64,000 bases of DNA from Amaranthus tricolor (GCF_026212465.1 NC_080057.1:23943647-24007646); one strand, 5' to 3'; positions 22,501 to 35,500 are shown, counted from the first letter of the stretch. Program-made: numbers and translations. Notes: generated from the letters alone by a model not told the origin.

Positions 22501-25500
22501 TTCCAGATGTGACGGTATGGTTTTTGTGGGAATGATGGCATTACAAATCATGCATGCCATGGGAATGTCTGTTCCGTTGTTTTTGGTTGAGAGAGAAGGA
22601 GCTAAAGAGGCTCTAGAAATAGTGAAATATGCTGAATATAGAAGCATACCCATTCTATTGCCAAGTGATTTTTTGTGTAGGAATAATCGATTGCATATGA
22701 AAATGCAAACATTCCCTGCTCAAGGCATTTTGGATGGTAACTTTCTCCGTTTTTTGATTTTGTCCTTATCTTATACTTCCTCTGTTTTGAAATACTCGCT
22801 ACATTAGACATTGTAGTACTATTCATCTTTCAAGCTTCTTTTATATACTGTGGCTAATGTATAAGAAGAAATATAGTCAAGTGGGATCTTATTGAATCAT
22901 CTAATCTTATACTTTCATAATATCAAATTTTTATAATTATTAGTTAAGCCTAGGTCAAGATATAAATTATCAAAATTACGTATTGGATTATGCAAAAAGT
23001 GAAATGTAGTAAGTATAATAGAACGGAGGAAGTATATGTGTAAATTGGGAAAGAAATCCGGATGCCCTAGAAATGCTTTTTTAGAAATATTTATGGGCCT
23101 TGGGAGATTTCTAGTAACTCGAGATTATTTAAAATGTTGGTTTTGTTTTCTCCGACTTCCTTTCTCTACATTTCATTTCAAGGTTGGGAGCTTGTTGATC
23201 TTGGACAAAACTCATTCAGTGAGATTGCCACTTTTCTTTCACAATGTAAGGTGATTATTCCCTCCATTTCAAAGCATTGTATTGAATTATGGCTGCATAA
23301 TTGCATCATGACCCCATTGTAAAGGTCTTTGAGCGTACCACAACTGTAATATTAGGCTGCCAGAGCGTACCAAAACTAATAATTGATTTAGTGTTCACAT
23401 TATGTGTTTTACTTTTTGGTATATCCTAGATTCCCTCTATTCTTTTACCAAGAGGTGGGCCTTTTGATCTTTGGTTAGGTTTCAGGTTGAGTCATTTTTG
23501 TGTTTTGTTTATACCTCGAAGAACATTTTGACTCTATTTTTTTTGTGTTAGAGTCATAATTGGGTAAAGGTCAATGTTTACCCATATTCCCACCTCATAC
23601 TTATACCTTGCGTCAATTTCAATTCTTTTACCTCATGAGTTATATGTTTTTTCTAACAGACGCAATACTGTCCATTTTCAGAAGATTGTATGGATAGGTC
23701 CGGTGAAAGTTAGACAGTCAGATCAGCATAGTGATGGAGCATCTAAATTGACACTTATTCTTGATGAATTTGGCCAAAATGGTTGTCATATTACTGTCAT
23801 TGGCCATTTAGCATGCGAAGCGGTTCTTAAGGCATCAAAATCCACACCTGAATATTCTATGATTGAGCATGCATCTATTGTTTGGGAATATCTAAATGGA
23901 AGAAATCTTCCGGGCCTTCTGGCATTGGATAGAGTATGTTCTACTTTCCTAGAACCACAACTTTTTCACTGATGTAAACTTAATTTGTGCGCGTATTATA
24001 AAACTCATACAATAGTTAGAGATCCATGATCCATACTGAACCTTTTCTTTATCTTATCAAAATGTTTGTAAATTGATCCTCTTGAAATATTCTTAGAGTT
24101 GTGTATAGACGGGGTATAGTGAACCGGTAGGCGATAAGGAAGATAAAAAGTTGGAACATAGTGCAAAAATGTAGTTGCACATGCCTAAACCATCTTCAAC
24201 ATTCTCCTTCATCTTATCCTTTGTGACGCCTAAATCTTTTCTTATGTCTTCAATTTGATTACTGTCCCTTAAAGTATCTCCACTCATCCATCTATCCATC
24301 TACATTTTGAATACTCCTATCTTCCTACAATAATCCTTCCCAACATTTTGTCCATAGCGCTGGTTAACAATCATCCCTCGAGCTTTAGAGGCACACCTCA
24401 ACCACATAATATCCTAGTTGCTGCTCCTTTTTGTCACCTACACTTTGATTAAAAGGGGGGCAAACACTTTTACTTACCAAAGGATATGGAACAAAAAAAA
24501 AGCCAACGAGCTAAAAACCAAGTTAGATAATCTGAAGTTTTCCTAAGAGTTGCATCCATATGACACTTAATTTACTTAAGAGTGGAATGCAGGTATAGTA
24601 CATACCCACTTGAGATAAATTTTTAACTCATGGAAAATGTTTGCAGGCATACCCATATGAGATAGCATGGAACATGATTTATGCTAATGCAACTCAATCT
24701 TTAGCAGTTGATATTGGAAGTGGTATTCTCTCCTCTTTTTTACATCCATCCATGTTGTTTGGTGTCAAGTTAACTTATGAAAAATTATTCGTAGTCTTCA
24801 TCTGAGGCACAGGGTGACTACTTTATGGTTGCCCAATTTAATATGTTTGTACAAGCGTACAAAAAACTAAAAGAAAAAAAATATGAATATAAGTTTTTCT
24901 GGCTGGTTTAGAAGCTCGTTAACTAAGTTTGTTGATTGAGTTGCAAGATCACCCGTAAACTGCAAATTTTGAGCATGTGATGCATAAATATGAAGGGATA
25001 GATATGTAGTTTTAGTACTTTGGTGATACTTGCAAATTGCAATTGTGTGATATGTCTGGCCGGAAAGTAATTCTACCATCGAGAAAATTAGTGTTGGCTT
25101 CAGGTTTCAGCCTTAAAATTTGACCTTGACCTACACGACATCGCTTTTGAGTTTAAGTTTTTGCACAGTTTGATCCCAGGTTTCAGCTATAATTTTTCTT
25201 CTATATAATATATTTGAGAAGATATATTGTTTTCTTTTTTTATTTTGCGTCTTTACTCTCAAATATATAGAACAAACATTATTTGTGAGCAGAGGTGAAG
25301 TCCTGTTTCTGGCTAAAGATTTTTGCCTCGGAGATTGTAGGAAATGGTTTATTTCTCATGGGAATGGCTAATAAGCGGAAGGATTTAAACTTTCTTGGTT
25401 TGGAGATGAATGAGAAGGTTATTCTAAGCCTCTTCCCCATTAACTGAGCTCCTGATTTGCCTATTATGCAGAAGGATATAACTTGTCCTTTCTCTTTATT

Positions 25501-28500
25501 ATCTTCAGTTGGTGCAGCGTTGTCTGGAGTCTGCAGATCAGCCGGGACCAAAGAATCTGTATGTATCGGTATTCCTTCACAAGAAGATGGTCTCTTATGA
25601 CTAGAGAAATTTATTTTCTTGATTAGCGATGATTCCTTGTTAAATCTCCTATGCATAAGAAGGGTAAAGGTTTGTCAATGCATGTAATGTCAGATTTTGA
25701 ATGTTGGTCCAAGCTGCTCTTATAAGACCTTTTCACAAATGTTATGAGAGTTATGGCCCTTTCAGCAAAAAGTCATAATTGTCGATCTAGTGTAAATTTT
25801 CATGAAAAGTAACAAGTCATTCTCATAGGGATCGTAGGGCAAAAACAAGGTTGTGTTGTATAGTATCAGCCGTATCGTAATTCATAAAGGTTTTCAAATT
25901 TTCGGAACCGGTATTACCCGTATCGAAAAGGTGTAAAAAACCGTGTTTTAGGCTATTTCAAGCGATATTTCATGCTTTAGGCCAAAATTTGGGATATGAT
26001 AGCCGCATCACCCCTTATCATATTTTTGCACTATGATGGGACTGGAACTTCATCTTCAATATGTTTATCTTCACAAACTTGCATTACTGTCCAATAACAC
26101 TCCATCATGTGGTAATGGATGGGTATATATTTTGTGAAGCAAAAAATTCTTTGGAGATGGACAAGCATAAGCTTGAACCTTCACATATCATTTTCCCATC
26201 AAAGTCACATTTTCATTACTATTGTGTGTAACCATGTACTCCATTAGAGTCATGTTTTATAATCTACCACCCCTTAAAGTTTGCAACTTTTTGTGAGATT
26301 TGTTTCCAAGTCCATCTGTGAATACATTACTAAAAAATTGAATGATGTTAGAAGTCCAAGTTTGTCGTGGGCCAAGCTAACCCACGGCCCACAAACTGTT
26401 ATACATATTCCAGAAGGGGTAAAACATTAGAAGGCAGCTGCTAGAATTCTGTTAGTAAGGGAATCTTTCTGTTTTGGTGATGCTGAGCTGTACTTGGGGA
26501 GGGCTTCTAGAATATTGTACTTTCCATTAAATAGTACAGGGAGGGATAGATCTTTTCCTATGCTTGTAATATCATCTGGGTCTTGTACCGTAGGAGTTAT
26601 CGAGCCACTCGAAGAGCTCGAGGGAACACAACGTTCCCTAATGCATAGTACAAGCATTCCACCATCTATTCTTCTTCTTTCTTAATTCTTCTGTATTCTG
26701 TTCTAATTCTTTTTCTTTTCTTTTCTGACATTTGCTGAGTTACTTATCTGCTGACCACCATCATAACAGTTTTGTGCAAGTTTCATCCTTTTGACCTACA
26801 AGTCATCCGGCAAAAAAGACTTTCTGAACAGTGTAATGAACTTGGGATTTTTATTCTCTTCCTATACATTGGTAGGCGTCTATGTCTGTCGATGGTGAAA
26901 ACGCTTTCTAATGTCAAATTCCAAAATCTAGTTCCCCATTCTTCCTTGATCCGTTTTAGGGCCTAATTGCAGGCCAAAGCCTCAATCTTTGTTAATTATC
27001 TTTTGTTTGCTAGAGCAGTTGTAAACTTCATTACTCTGCTTAATCCTTATTTCCACTATACTGAAAGTATTAGAATGGGTTAACAAAAATGATAATTTAA
27101 TTCATGAATTCTATTGTTTTTCTTCTTTTCAAATACCAGTTTTAGGATTCAACCTGATTTAAAAACTGATTTTTGCACATTGAAAACAGAACCTAAATAA
27201 GTAAAAATTGATAGGAATAGCACAAATAACCTATATGTAATGCAAGCCAGTCATGTCTTATATGCTGCATAATGTACTTTCCCAAACCATTTTTGCTTAT
27301 ATATTTTCTTACAATATCTCTACCAGACACTTCATAGCAACAAATGCCACATCTTCCTTTCGGACCATTGTTTCCAGTTATCCAGGAAGACTCGTTCTTG
27401 TTTCGATTCAAGTAAGTAAACATTTTACTAAAATTATTATTATGATTGTTAATATTAGCATTTGTAATTTGCTCTCTCAGTCAGTGTAGCCTTTAGCCCT
27501 TTACTATGATTCTGTGTAGAACTGAAATATACTTTCTGCCTTAGCCTATCATAGAGATTTCTACTAATCTCTTTGTCTTCGACAATTTTGTGCTCCACTT
27601 TCCTGCGAAGTTTGTGCACCTATCGACTCTGTATTTTACTTTATAAGATTTTCAGTTTTGTGGGAAGCATTAGCCATCATTAGAGGAATGAACATGAGAT
27701 ACAAAAATGGTGAGCTATATGATTATATGGACAAATTTGTTAGACAACTAAAGAAAATAGCATCCCATATGCACTTGTTTATATTGAATTAACTATGTGG
27801 CTTTGTTTTCATGCACATTGGATCCACCTTCCATTTTCTACATTTTGTCCATTGTTTTCAATGTCTTTTAATAATAAATGTAATTAAAATTGGTTAAACA
27901 AAAGGTAATGTAGGAAAAGTTGTTGGATGTTGAATAGTGCAAGCTGCATTGCATCGTATCAACCACATTGTAGGTTTTTAAAAATACCAAACCGATATTT
28001 CTCGCGTTGAAAGGTGTAAAAAGTAAAAACACAATTTGGGCCGTTTGAGAGTTTATCTCATGCTTTTGTCCAATATTTGGCGTTATGGTAACTGCATCAC
28101 TCTCGTTACCGCATCATCGTTACTTTACACCGCTTTTTTTTTGCAGTATGAGGTTTTGTTCAATAGAAAAGGAGAAGGGGATATTTGATGGGAATTCTCT
28201 AGAGAATATTCATTGTAAATTGGGGAACTTGTTTCTCTTAATTTCTCCATGCTAGAAAGCCTAAGCAAATGTCTTGCTACTCGAATATGGCTTCATCTAA
28301 ATCAACCCTTACAAAAACATGCTTTGAACAAACCATTTGCTAGGTCTGCAGACTGTATGTGTAGTTCTTGCTCTGTTGAGTACTACCACTGGCTAAATAG
28401 TCATATCGTGTGCAACTATGCTGTTCTTTCAGGGACACATCATCATGAACAAAAATCTTGTGTATCAATATATGTAATTCTATGATTTTTCATTGTTGGT

Positions 28501-29741
28501 TTTCTCACTAATTTGCTACATTTCTATAATTTTCTACATTTCTATAGAAAAATTCTTTGATGAAATTCTGCAGAATATATAGTCAAAAATGTTGAGTCGA
28601 TGACTTGGAATGAGATCTTATTTTCCCACATCGAAAGAATACTACTAAGAATGATAACAATCGCTGAGCTCAGTAACGTGGGCTTGTGACCTAAGTAGGA
28701 GCATTATGATGATTTTTTTTTATAAATCAAAAGCCCATATAACTACTATTTAACTGATTGATTTTTTATTTATTATTTTTTTTATTATTCAGTGTCCGAA
28801 TCCTGATTTCAATGAGCCTGACCATAGATGGAGGATGGTGCAAAGGTCATTAGTTGAAGCTATAGCTGATCAACTTGCTCCTGGAGGACAGGTATTTAAC
28901 TCTTATAGCACCATCTTTATTTAACTAGACACAAATCCGATGAGGTTCATCCTAAACCAATTGGCATTAGGAGGGGAAGCACATCAAGTATATATGATAG
29001 TCAACCTTTCTTTAATTCTTCAATGTGGGATCACATGTGAGTTATTCTCTAATAGTTGCTACGTTTTGATGGTGTACTTTACATTTATGTGTCATATTAT
29101 TGTTCAACTTTTATTTATGTGAAGTTATGCAGATGTTGTTTGCCATAAGAGTCGAAACATCCTTTTTGTATTTATTTTGGTAGAGTTGCATACAGCCAAC
29201 CCCTATCCCGCCTAATTGGGAACCTAGGTGGAATCTACTCAATGGCATTCGGGATATGGGATGTTTTATTTATTTATTTATTTTACTTCAAGTGAAGAGC
29301 ATGAATCAATTTTGTTTATGGGTATGAGAGGTGGGGATTGACGCTTAAACACCTTCTAAATTAAATGAATAACTTATGGCAAAGTTATGGATTACCCACA
29401 CAATCAAAACAAACATTAGCTAATGGATTTGGTTACCTGATTCTATTTTCAACCCTTCAAAAACAGATACCAAACACCCCCTTAGTTGTAACCGACTTTT
29501 TCTTTTCTTCGTATTTTAGGTGTTTCTCCAATCGGACATTGAAGCAGTTGCTACGAGAATGAGCAATCAATTCTTGAATCAAGGAAAGAATAAGCTCGCC
29601 ATTGCCTACGATGAAGAGGATTCGACCGTTGGTCCTGGGGGATGGCTTAAAGAAAATCCATTTGGTATTCGTTCCGATTGGGAACGACATGTCCTTGCTC
29701 GAGGGGCTCCTATGTACAGGTTGATGTTGTATAAAAGATAA
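19538..29741 (+). CDS. Fusion protein: degenerate phosphoglycerate kinase domain + TrmB-type tRNA (guanine-N7) methyltransferase domain
   Basis: Thirteen exons: 19538-19721, 19831-19874, 21348-21618, 21818-22161, 22451-22736, 23183-23250, 23682-23933, 24647-24722, 25341-25417, 25509-25558, 27327-27411, 28793-28891, 29520-29741. Every junction is in phase; 2058 nt, 685 aa. Residues 1-76 are Ser/Asn-rich and look like an organelle transit peptide. Residues about 95-483 align with PGK: MVRFD (for VRVDLN), LLENLFHYKQE (for LLENLRF), FVNDSFSTAHK, VVGGSKLKNK, VWIGPVKV (for WNGPMGVFE) and LPGLLALD. The catalytic Arg, the substrate-binding His/Arg loop and both glycine-rich nucleotide loops are lost. 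Residues 484-685 are TrmB: AVDIGSGNGLFLMGMA (SAM site), LNFLGLEMNEKLVQRC, CPNPDFNEPDHRWRM in place of FPDPW-x-K-x-RH, QVFLQSD and SDWERHVLARGAPMYRL. The known role of TrmB is m7G46 of tRNA; its activity here is inferred. Introns carry several MITEs. Confidence 0.88.
20130..20335 (+). repeat. Dispersed LTR-like repeat (family L, copy 1)
   Basis: Shares an order of words with 42000-42192: ggtaatcctcctaatacca, catatggttt, catgggg/gtgggccca, catgtgacgaattgtcacgg and cctaac. It lies in intron 2 of the PGK-TrmB gene. Confidence 0.55.
21110..21215 (+). repeat. LTR-like fragment related to family L
   Basis: Contains tttatcccgcatcgacaaat, actttataagttgttggagt and ttgccatatgattttggatg, words typical of LTR ends in dicots and partly shared with 42030-42080. 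It lies in intron 2 of the PGK-TrmB gene. Confidence 0.4.
22776..23032. mobile_element. Stowaway-type MITE 2
   Basis: TA-flanked, 257 bp, with ends cttcctctgttttgaaatac and aatagaacggaggaag. The interior words gaaatatagtcaagtgggat and aatcatctaatct are shared with 57370-57420. It lies in intron 5 of the PGK-TrmB gene. Confidence 0.75.
25833..26035 (+). mobile_element. hAT-like MITE, family M copy B
   Basis: Degenerate left end gtagggcaaaaacaagg and right end tttttgcactatg. The interior has cataaaggttttcaaa, accggtatt, aaaaggtgtaaaaa, catgctttaggcc, tagccgcatcacc. It lies in intron 10 of the PGK-TrmB gene. Confidence 0.65.
27933..28150 (+). mobile_element. hAT-like MITE, family M copy C
   Basis: Left end aatagtgcaagctgc, right end tttttgcagtatg. 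The interior has ttgtaggtttttaaaaatac, accgatatttctcgcg and tcactctcgttaccgcatca, close to copy A. It lies in intron 11 of the PGK-TrmB gene. Confidence 0.65.
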
Positions 29742-31379
29742 TTGGTCGTGTTGAAAGGCGATATCTCATTGATATGCAAGAAAACGTCGAGCTTCGTTGA
29801 TTGCATTTCGACACCAGCCTCAGAATCAGCAACTGTTCTTTTGGGTGTTACTGATCAGTTTTTATGTCATGTGTATAACTTCTATGTCATTTTTTGATAG
29901 CTATTGAGTTCAGCAAAAAAACACCTAAATTTTGATAGTTATAAAGACATATGCTTTCTTTTTAAGGTAAGTTGACTCAATTTGATTAGGCATGGTTTCA
30001 AGTTTCAACATTTTTCTACAAAATGTTAGGTATCTATAAAAGTGTATTTGCCTATCATGTGAACTTCTGATAGGACCTCTTCAAACTTTAAGGTCTAGGT
30101 TTAGTAACGATAATGGGTTGGATTTAAATCGCATTTATAGGGACTTAGATTCAGATTCATTTTTTAAGGTAGGATCTAGATGGCTAGATCCGAATTCACA
30201 TCTGTAATTGTAAGTTCTAATTTTCAAAATTTATATTTGTATTATCATAAATCTAGGTTTGGATTCGAATCTTAAATAGGTTTAAGTTTATTTTCATAAA
30301 TTTGAATTTTGTTGTATATTATGGCAACGATAGAGTTATAGACTTTTATTATAAATACAATTAAAATCGAAAATAAATCCAAGTTCCAACAATATTATAA
30401 GCTCTAGCTAGAAAAATATATGATAAAAACTTTTGCATACTTTTTTGCAACATCAACTTTGACTGTTTCTTCCTTAAGATTTGTATACTTGTGCCTATCT
30501 AGAGAGCATAAAAATTATAATTTGTATAAAACAAGTCCTTATGATCCACATATTCGGATTTGGTTATTCTTTGCAACTCAAACCCGTTAATTTATTGTGG
30601 AACGTTGTATTTAATTTCGGCTCAAAATCACAGTTTTATTAGTTATTTTAAATGCAAATGTGTATTTTTTGATTGTTGTGAAAAGTGGTGATAGATTGTC
30701 AGTCTAGACTTTCTGGTAATTTTTAGTCATATGCTTGTCCAAATTTTTTAATATTACAGTTCTTTATTATGTAATTATAAGATGACAATGTTTGATCCTA
30801 GAGGACATTTCAAAATTATTGTTTTTCTTACAAATTCAATCATGAATATTCTAATCGTTTCTTATAAATAAACTTACAAGACCATAAAATCTATGATAGA
30901 TATGATTTTACGTGCTTTCATTGATTTAATATAATAACATTTATTAGTAATATTAAGAATTGACAAATTAATGAATGCCTAAAACAAAATGGGCATGAAA
31001 TGCTTGAGGGTGTTCCTCTATTTATAAGAGCAAATGTATACACCTAGAGTAATTACATGACTTAGCCCTAAATGAATTTTAAGGAAATGTAAAATTCAAA
31101 AATGTTATTAAATTAATTTTTTTCATGTTGGTGAACTTTTAATATGTATTCTCAAACTATCATTCCTTTTTAATTTAAGAAAATTAAAAAGACTATTTTA
31201 CAGTGAGACGATCTCAAAACACAAAGTTTATATAATTATATAATTTGTATTAATAAATTATTTAATTCGTTTTTAAAAAACACATCACGAGACCGTTGCA
31301 TACAACGATTTTTATTTCTTATTTGTTTATAAAAACCCACAAATTCCATATAGCGAAAATTACTTCTACAATCTATAAA
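29742..31379. other. Intergenic between PGK-TrmB and TKI1
   Basis: Starts with the 3' untranslated region of the PGK-TrmB gene, then AT-rich DNA without a recognised gene. A fragment with gtgagacgatctcaaaacac at about 31201-31290 resembles terminal parts of small inverted-repeat elements seen also near 48065 and 49570. Confidence 0.55.
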
Positions 31380-32530
31380 TCTAAGTATTACTCCTGTATA
31401 TAGTTTAAAAACAGAAGGGGGAAAAGTAAAAAACGAAAAAGAAAAAAAGGAAAAAAAAAAAAAGAAAAAGAAAAAGAAAAACTTGCAAAGAACAACGAAG
31501 CTTTACCACCGCTCCGGCTACAGCGTCCACAGAAATCGTCCGCCATCGTTGATCTCAATTCGGTACTGTACATTTCTCTGTTCTTAATTTCGTTTGCGAT
31601 TTTACGATTCATTTCATTTTCGTAATTCGATTCTTAGTTTGATAGGAATTCTTCCACAATTGAGCTTTCTTTTGTTTCATTTCGGAACTTAGGGTATTGA
31701 ATTAGATAATTATTATCCTTTTCTGAAGGTTGAAATTTGTCCATTAGGTTATTTCTTAAATAAATTCGATTTTCATAGTATTTGGTATCTTCTTTAATTG
31801 TTGATTATTTTGCTCCTTTGTTGGTTATTATTTCTGGAGCATTGTTTAAGTTTTTTTGCTGTGGTCCATGAGTTCAGTTGATGCTTTGATGAATATAATT
31901 TTTGTTTTTGATTTAGTTTTGGTTGGACGAAAAGGAATCCGATTCTTTGCTTAGCTAGATAGGTTGTGAGCTCTATTGAATATTGATACTTCATTATTTC
32001 AAGTGCTTGATCAACATGTATTGCATCTTGTTTCTGTTGTTATGACTGTGTTTCATTGTTTGTTTGGAATCTTTTATCTCATTCAAAAGGCATTGAGATC
32101 GGTGCTAATTAAAATCATGCTGCTTTTGTTGTTGTTTCTGCATTTAATGTTATGATTCCATTTTTGTTAAGTATAATTACATTTTAGGAACAAATTTCAG
32201 ACAATGTTGTGGGCGTGCTTCTTGGGTTTGTCAAAGAAACCATCTTTAGTGATGATTGAGTTGGTATCTAGAATTCTAGGTCTTTGGATCATTAGTTACT
32301 TGGTTCCATTGATAGCATAATCTTGCACTTTTTGAAAATGCTGTCTAATATACACATTAACGATTTTCTAGAAAATATTATCAAAAGATTTTTCTAATAC
32401 CGGAGTATCTAGTTGCGTTGTTTTATTCTTTTTGCTGCTATTATTGTCATGATTTTAACTATGCTTCTATTGATGAATGTAGATTCAAGGTTACGTCATG
32501 AAAGAGTAGAGTTCTTCTTATGTTGTAAGC
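31380..32530 (+). other. Probable 5' untranslated exon and leader intron of TKI1
   Basis: A purine run at about 31420-31482 (repeats of gaaaaa) is followed by GC-richer sequence (31500-31560) typical of a plant leader. A possible donor lies at 31562 (caattcg|gtactg), and an acceptor just upstream of the ATG (gatgaatgtag|attcaagg, near 32482). The leader intron is an inference from these signals. Confidence 0.4.
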
Positions 32531-35500
32531 ATGCAGACAGCAGAAAATGCCCATATACAATGTCTTGAACACCATTGTGCTGGTAACAGAGTTGGTCAAA
32601 GCAGCGAACCACCTATAATACTTTCTTCATCTGACGATGTTACATTTGCAAAGCCTGGTAAGCCTCTAGTTCATTTGATGTTTTCTGTACAGAGTACAAG
32701 GAATCTTTGAATGTCATCTCTGAATAGGAATAAATTACAGAAAAACGACAAACACGGCAGTGGGCTGCTTGGACACGGGAGGAGGAGGAATGCTTCTTCA
32801 CTGCATTGCGGCAAGTTGGCAAGGCAAGTCTCTCTGTCTATAATTGTGCAAGTGAAAGATTATATATTTCTAATAGGAGTCTATTATCTCATAAGTGCAG
32901 AATTTTGAAAAAATCACATGTCGAGTGCAAAGTAAAAACAAGGACCAGGTACCCTGAATACATGCACTTTCTTTTTCTACTTTGAGACTCTACATCTTTT
33001 TGACTAATCAATTCATATTTTTGTTTTTCAAAAACAGGTGCGGCATTATTATTACAGACTTGTGAGACGCATGAACAAGTTGCTGGGTCCCGACTTGTCT
33101 TTAGATGCAAAAAATTCCAAAGACACTAATGCTGCAATGTTGCGTTGGTAATATAATTTCTAATCAATCTCGTACTTCAATGTTGTCTCCACATTCTCTA
33201 ATTCTGTATATTGTTTTGGCATATGAATTGGATATATGCCTTACCATATTCGTTTGCTACCATATATATCAGTTCCACATTGATGCAACATAGGAGTTTC
33301 TATCATATACTTTACTCCTTATTAATTATGTGAATTCTAAACTTTTGTGCAGTTTGTTAATATCCTGAATGAGCATAGAATAGTAGATAAACAAGAGAGT
33401 TGAGGGCTTCAAGAATTTACTGTTGTTTTTACTACACATTCTTTGATATGCGCCTCGTGAAGAGTGCGAATCTGATTCTTAGGATCATACTTATAAATTA
33501 TCTCACCGAATAAAATGCCCATCATTTTACATGTTAACCTTGAAAATGTTTGAACCTAGACTTTTTTTGCACTTTTGAAATATGTTTTGTGTTATGCTTA
33601 AATTATTTGAACATTTTTTTGATCCTGAATTGAGAGTATGGTACTTATTTGGCGAGGTTGACCATTCACAATCATGTACGAAAGATTGTGAATCGGGAAT
33701 ATGATCGTGTTCTGAGGAAAAAAGCTTTCTTATGTAGGTGACCATATAATCTGGTACTAGCAGAGATATATTTACAAAAATGATGATTAGGGAAATTATA
33801 CCTAGTTAATAATTAAACAAGTTTTTTGACGAATTGATGTACGAACCACTGTAGATATAAGTCTTAGTCTGAATTTTTAGAAATGTTTTGTACTAAATGT
33901 GTAATAGAAGTAGGAGATAAATGAACCTAGAGGATTAAAGGAAACTTTATGACTGTTCTTGCTATGTTCTTCATTGAGAAAGTCCAAATGGTGGTGGAAT
34001 TCAGATAGGTTGATATCCCTTTAACAATTGAATGAGAAGTTGTTGGATTTTAGGATAATATTTCTATTTGTTTCTGTATTTATTCATTAAGTTAAATTTA
34101 ATACTGCCAACAATTGACAGCAGTAGTTACGTTGCAAATGTATCGCCCTAAGATTGGACATCAAATTGCGAAGTATGGTAAATAAGTAATTGCACATTTT
34201 TTTCATTTGGAAAGTTGGCCGTTTATTTGGCCTTTGGATATACCTGGATGATTGAATGAAATATCTTTCATTTAATATCTCATTAAGGTTTTCTGCTTTT
34301 GTAGACAGTTTTCACCGACTTTCTGATGGCCTATGATTTAAGAATGGTTTGCTGTTTTTTAAGTGTCTCTTCATCTTTGGATATGACTTTCTTTAATTAT
34401 GTTAATTAATTTTAGGTGGTCTTTACTGGAGAAGTACAGTTGCAAGGCTTCAAAGCTTCACCTGAAGCCCCGTAGGTTTAAAATTTTTGTGGAAGCACTG
34501 GTTAGTTTGAACTCTCGAGTATTTTTATTTATCAGGAATAGTTATGGAAGTAAATTTGTCATTGGAGAACTTCACTCTGCCTGCAGGAACACCAACTAAT
34601 GAAAGACAGAAAAAAGAATGTAAAGAAAAGATCCCTTCAAGGAGATAGTTATTCTTCTCCTTCACCAACCACCGCTACAAACCAGAACAAGTTGTCTGGG
34701 AACGATGCTCGGGCTGTTAAAATTATTTTAATTGACAGTCAGAATGTTCAGAAAGCAGGACAAGCTAGAGGATCTTCACGGCGTAATTCAAATATGGGTG
34801 TGATTCGCAGCAGCAATAAAGGAGAGTCATCTCAGACAAAATCCAAACAGCGGCGGAAAACAGGTACAAAACTTACACCCTTTTAGTCATGTGTTAGCAA
34901 TCTTGATTTTGCTGAACTAACTGTATTCAAATGATTTGAGCCTCGACCAGATAAACATGTGTAAGCTTTTTTTAAACATATTTCTTCCTCTTTGAAGCCA
35001 TGAGCTGTACTGAATTTTCCTTTTTGACGTGATAGGATAATATAGCATAGTGCTCGTTTGGTTTTCAATCAACTTATAAGTTTAAACTTATCACAATGCA
35101 CACATGTGCTATTCATGTCGATTTGTAAATCTTGATTGCAGTAAACCAGAAATCTTTTTTTTTTCCATGGTTTCAAAGATTTGGTTTAATATCTTTAGAA
35201 ACTAATAAATTATGGTAGGTAAGTTTTCATTTCTATGATCCTGGTACTATATATATTTATTGATCTGATTTTGTTTCTCTAACTCTAGATGAGTTCAGCT
35301 CTATGTTATATAGAATGAGATGCACTAGTTACGAAATATAATAAAGGAAAACGGAATGCCACCTATTAAGTATCTGGAATGACGAGTCTGAAGTCTATTC
35401 GAAAAATTGATAACGGAGTGATAGTACTAAATCACTTGAAGATCATAAACATAATGCCACGTGTAATCCTAAAACATAGGATGAAGTTGTGGAAGAGTTC

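Noticed and set aside
26769..26890. Candidate exon 10 of the PGK-TrmB gene (IRQKRLSEQCNELGI)
   Set aside because: It looked plausible by composition, but no donor/acceptor pair gives the required phases. The 50-nt exon at 25509-25558 fits both phase and TrmB sequence.
31420..31612. Minus-strand frame rich in Phe/Ser
   Set aside because: It is the antisense of a GAAAAA purine run in the TKI1 leader, a low-complexity artefact.
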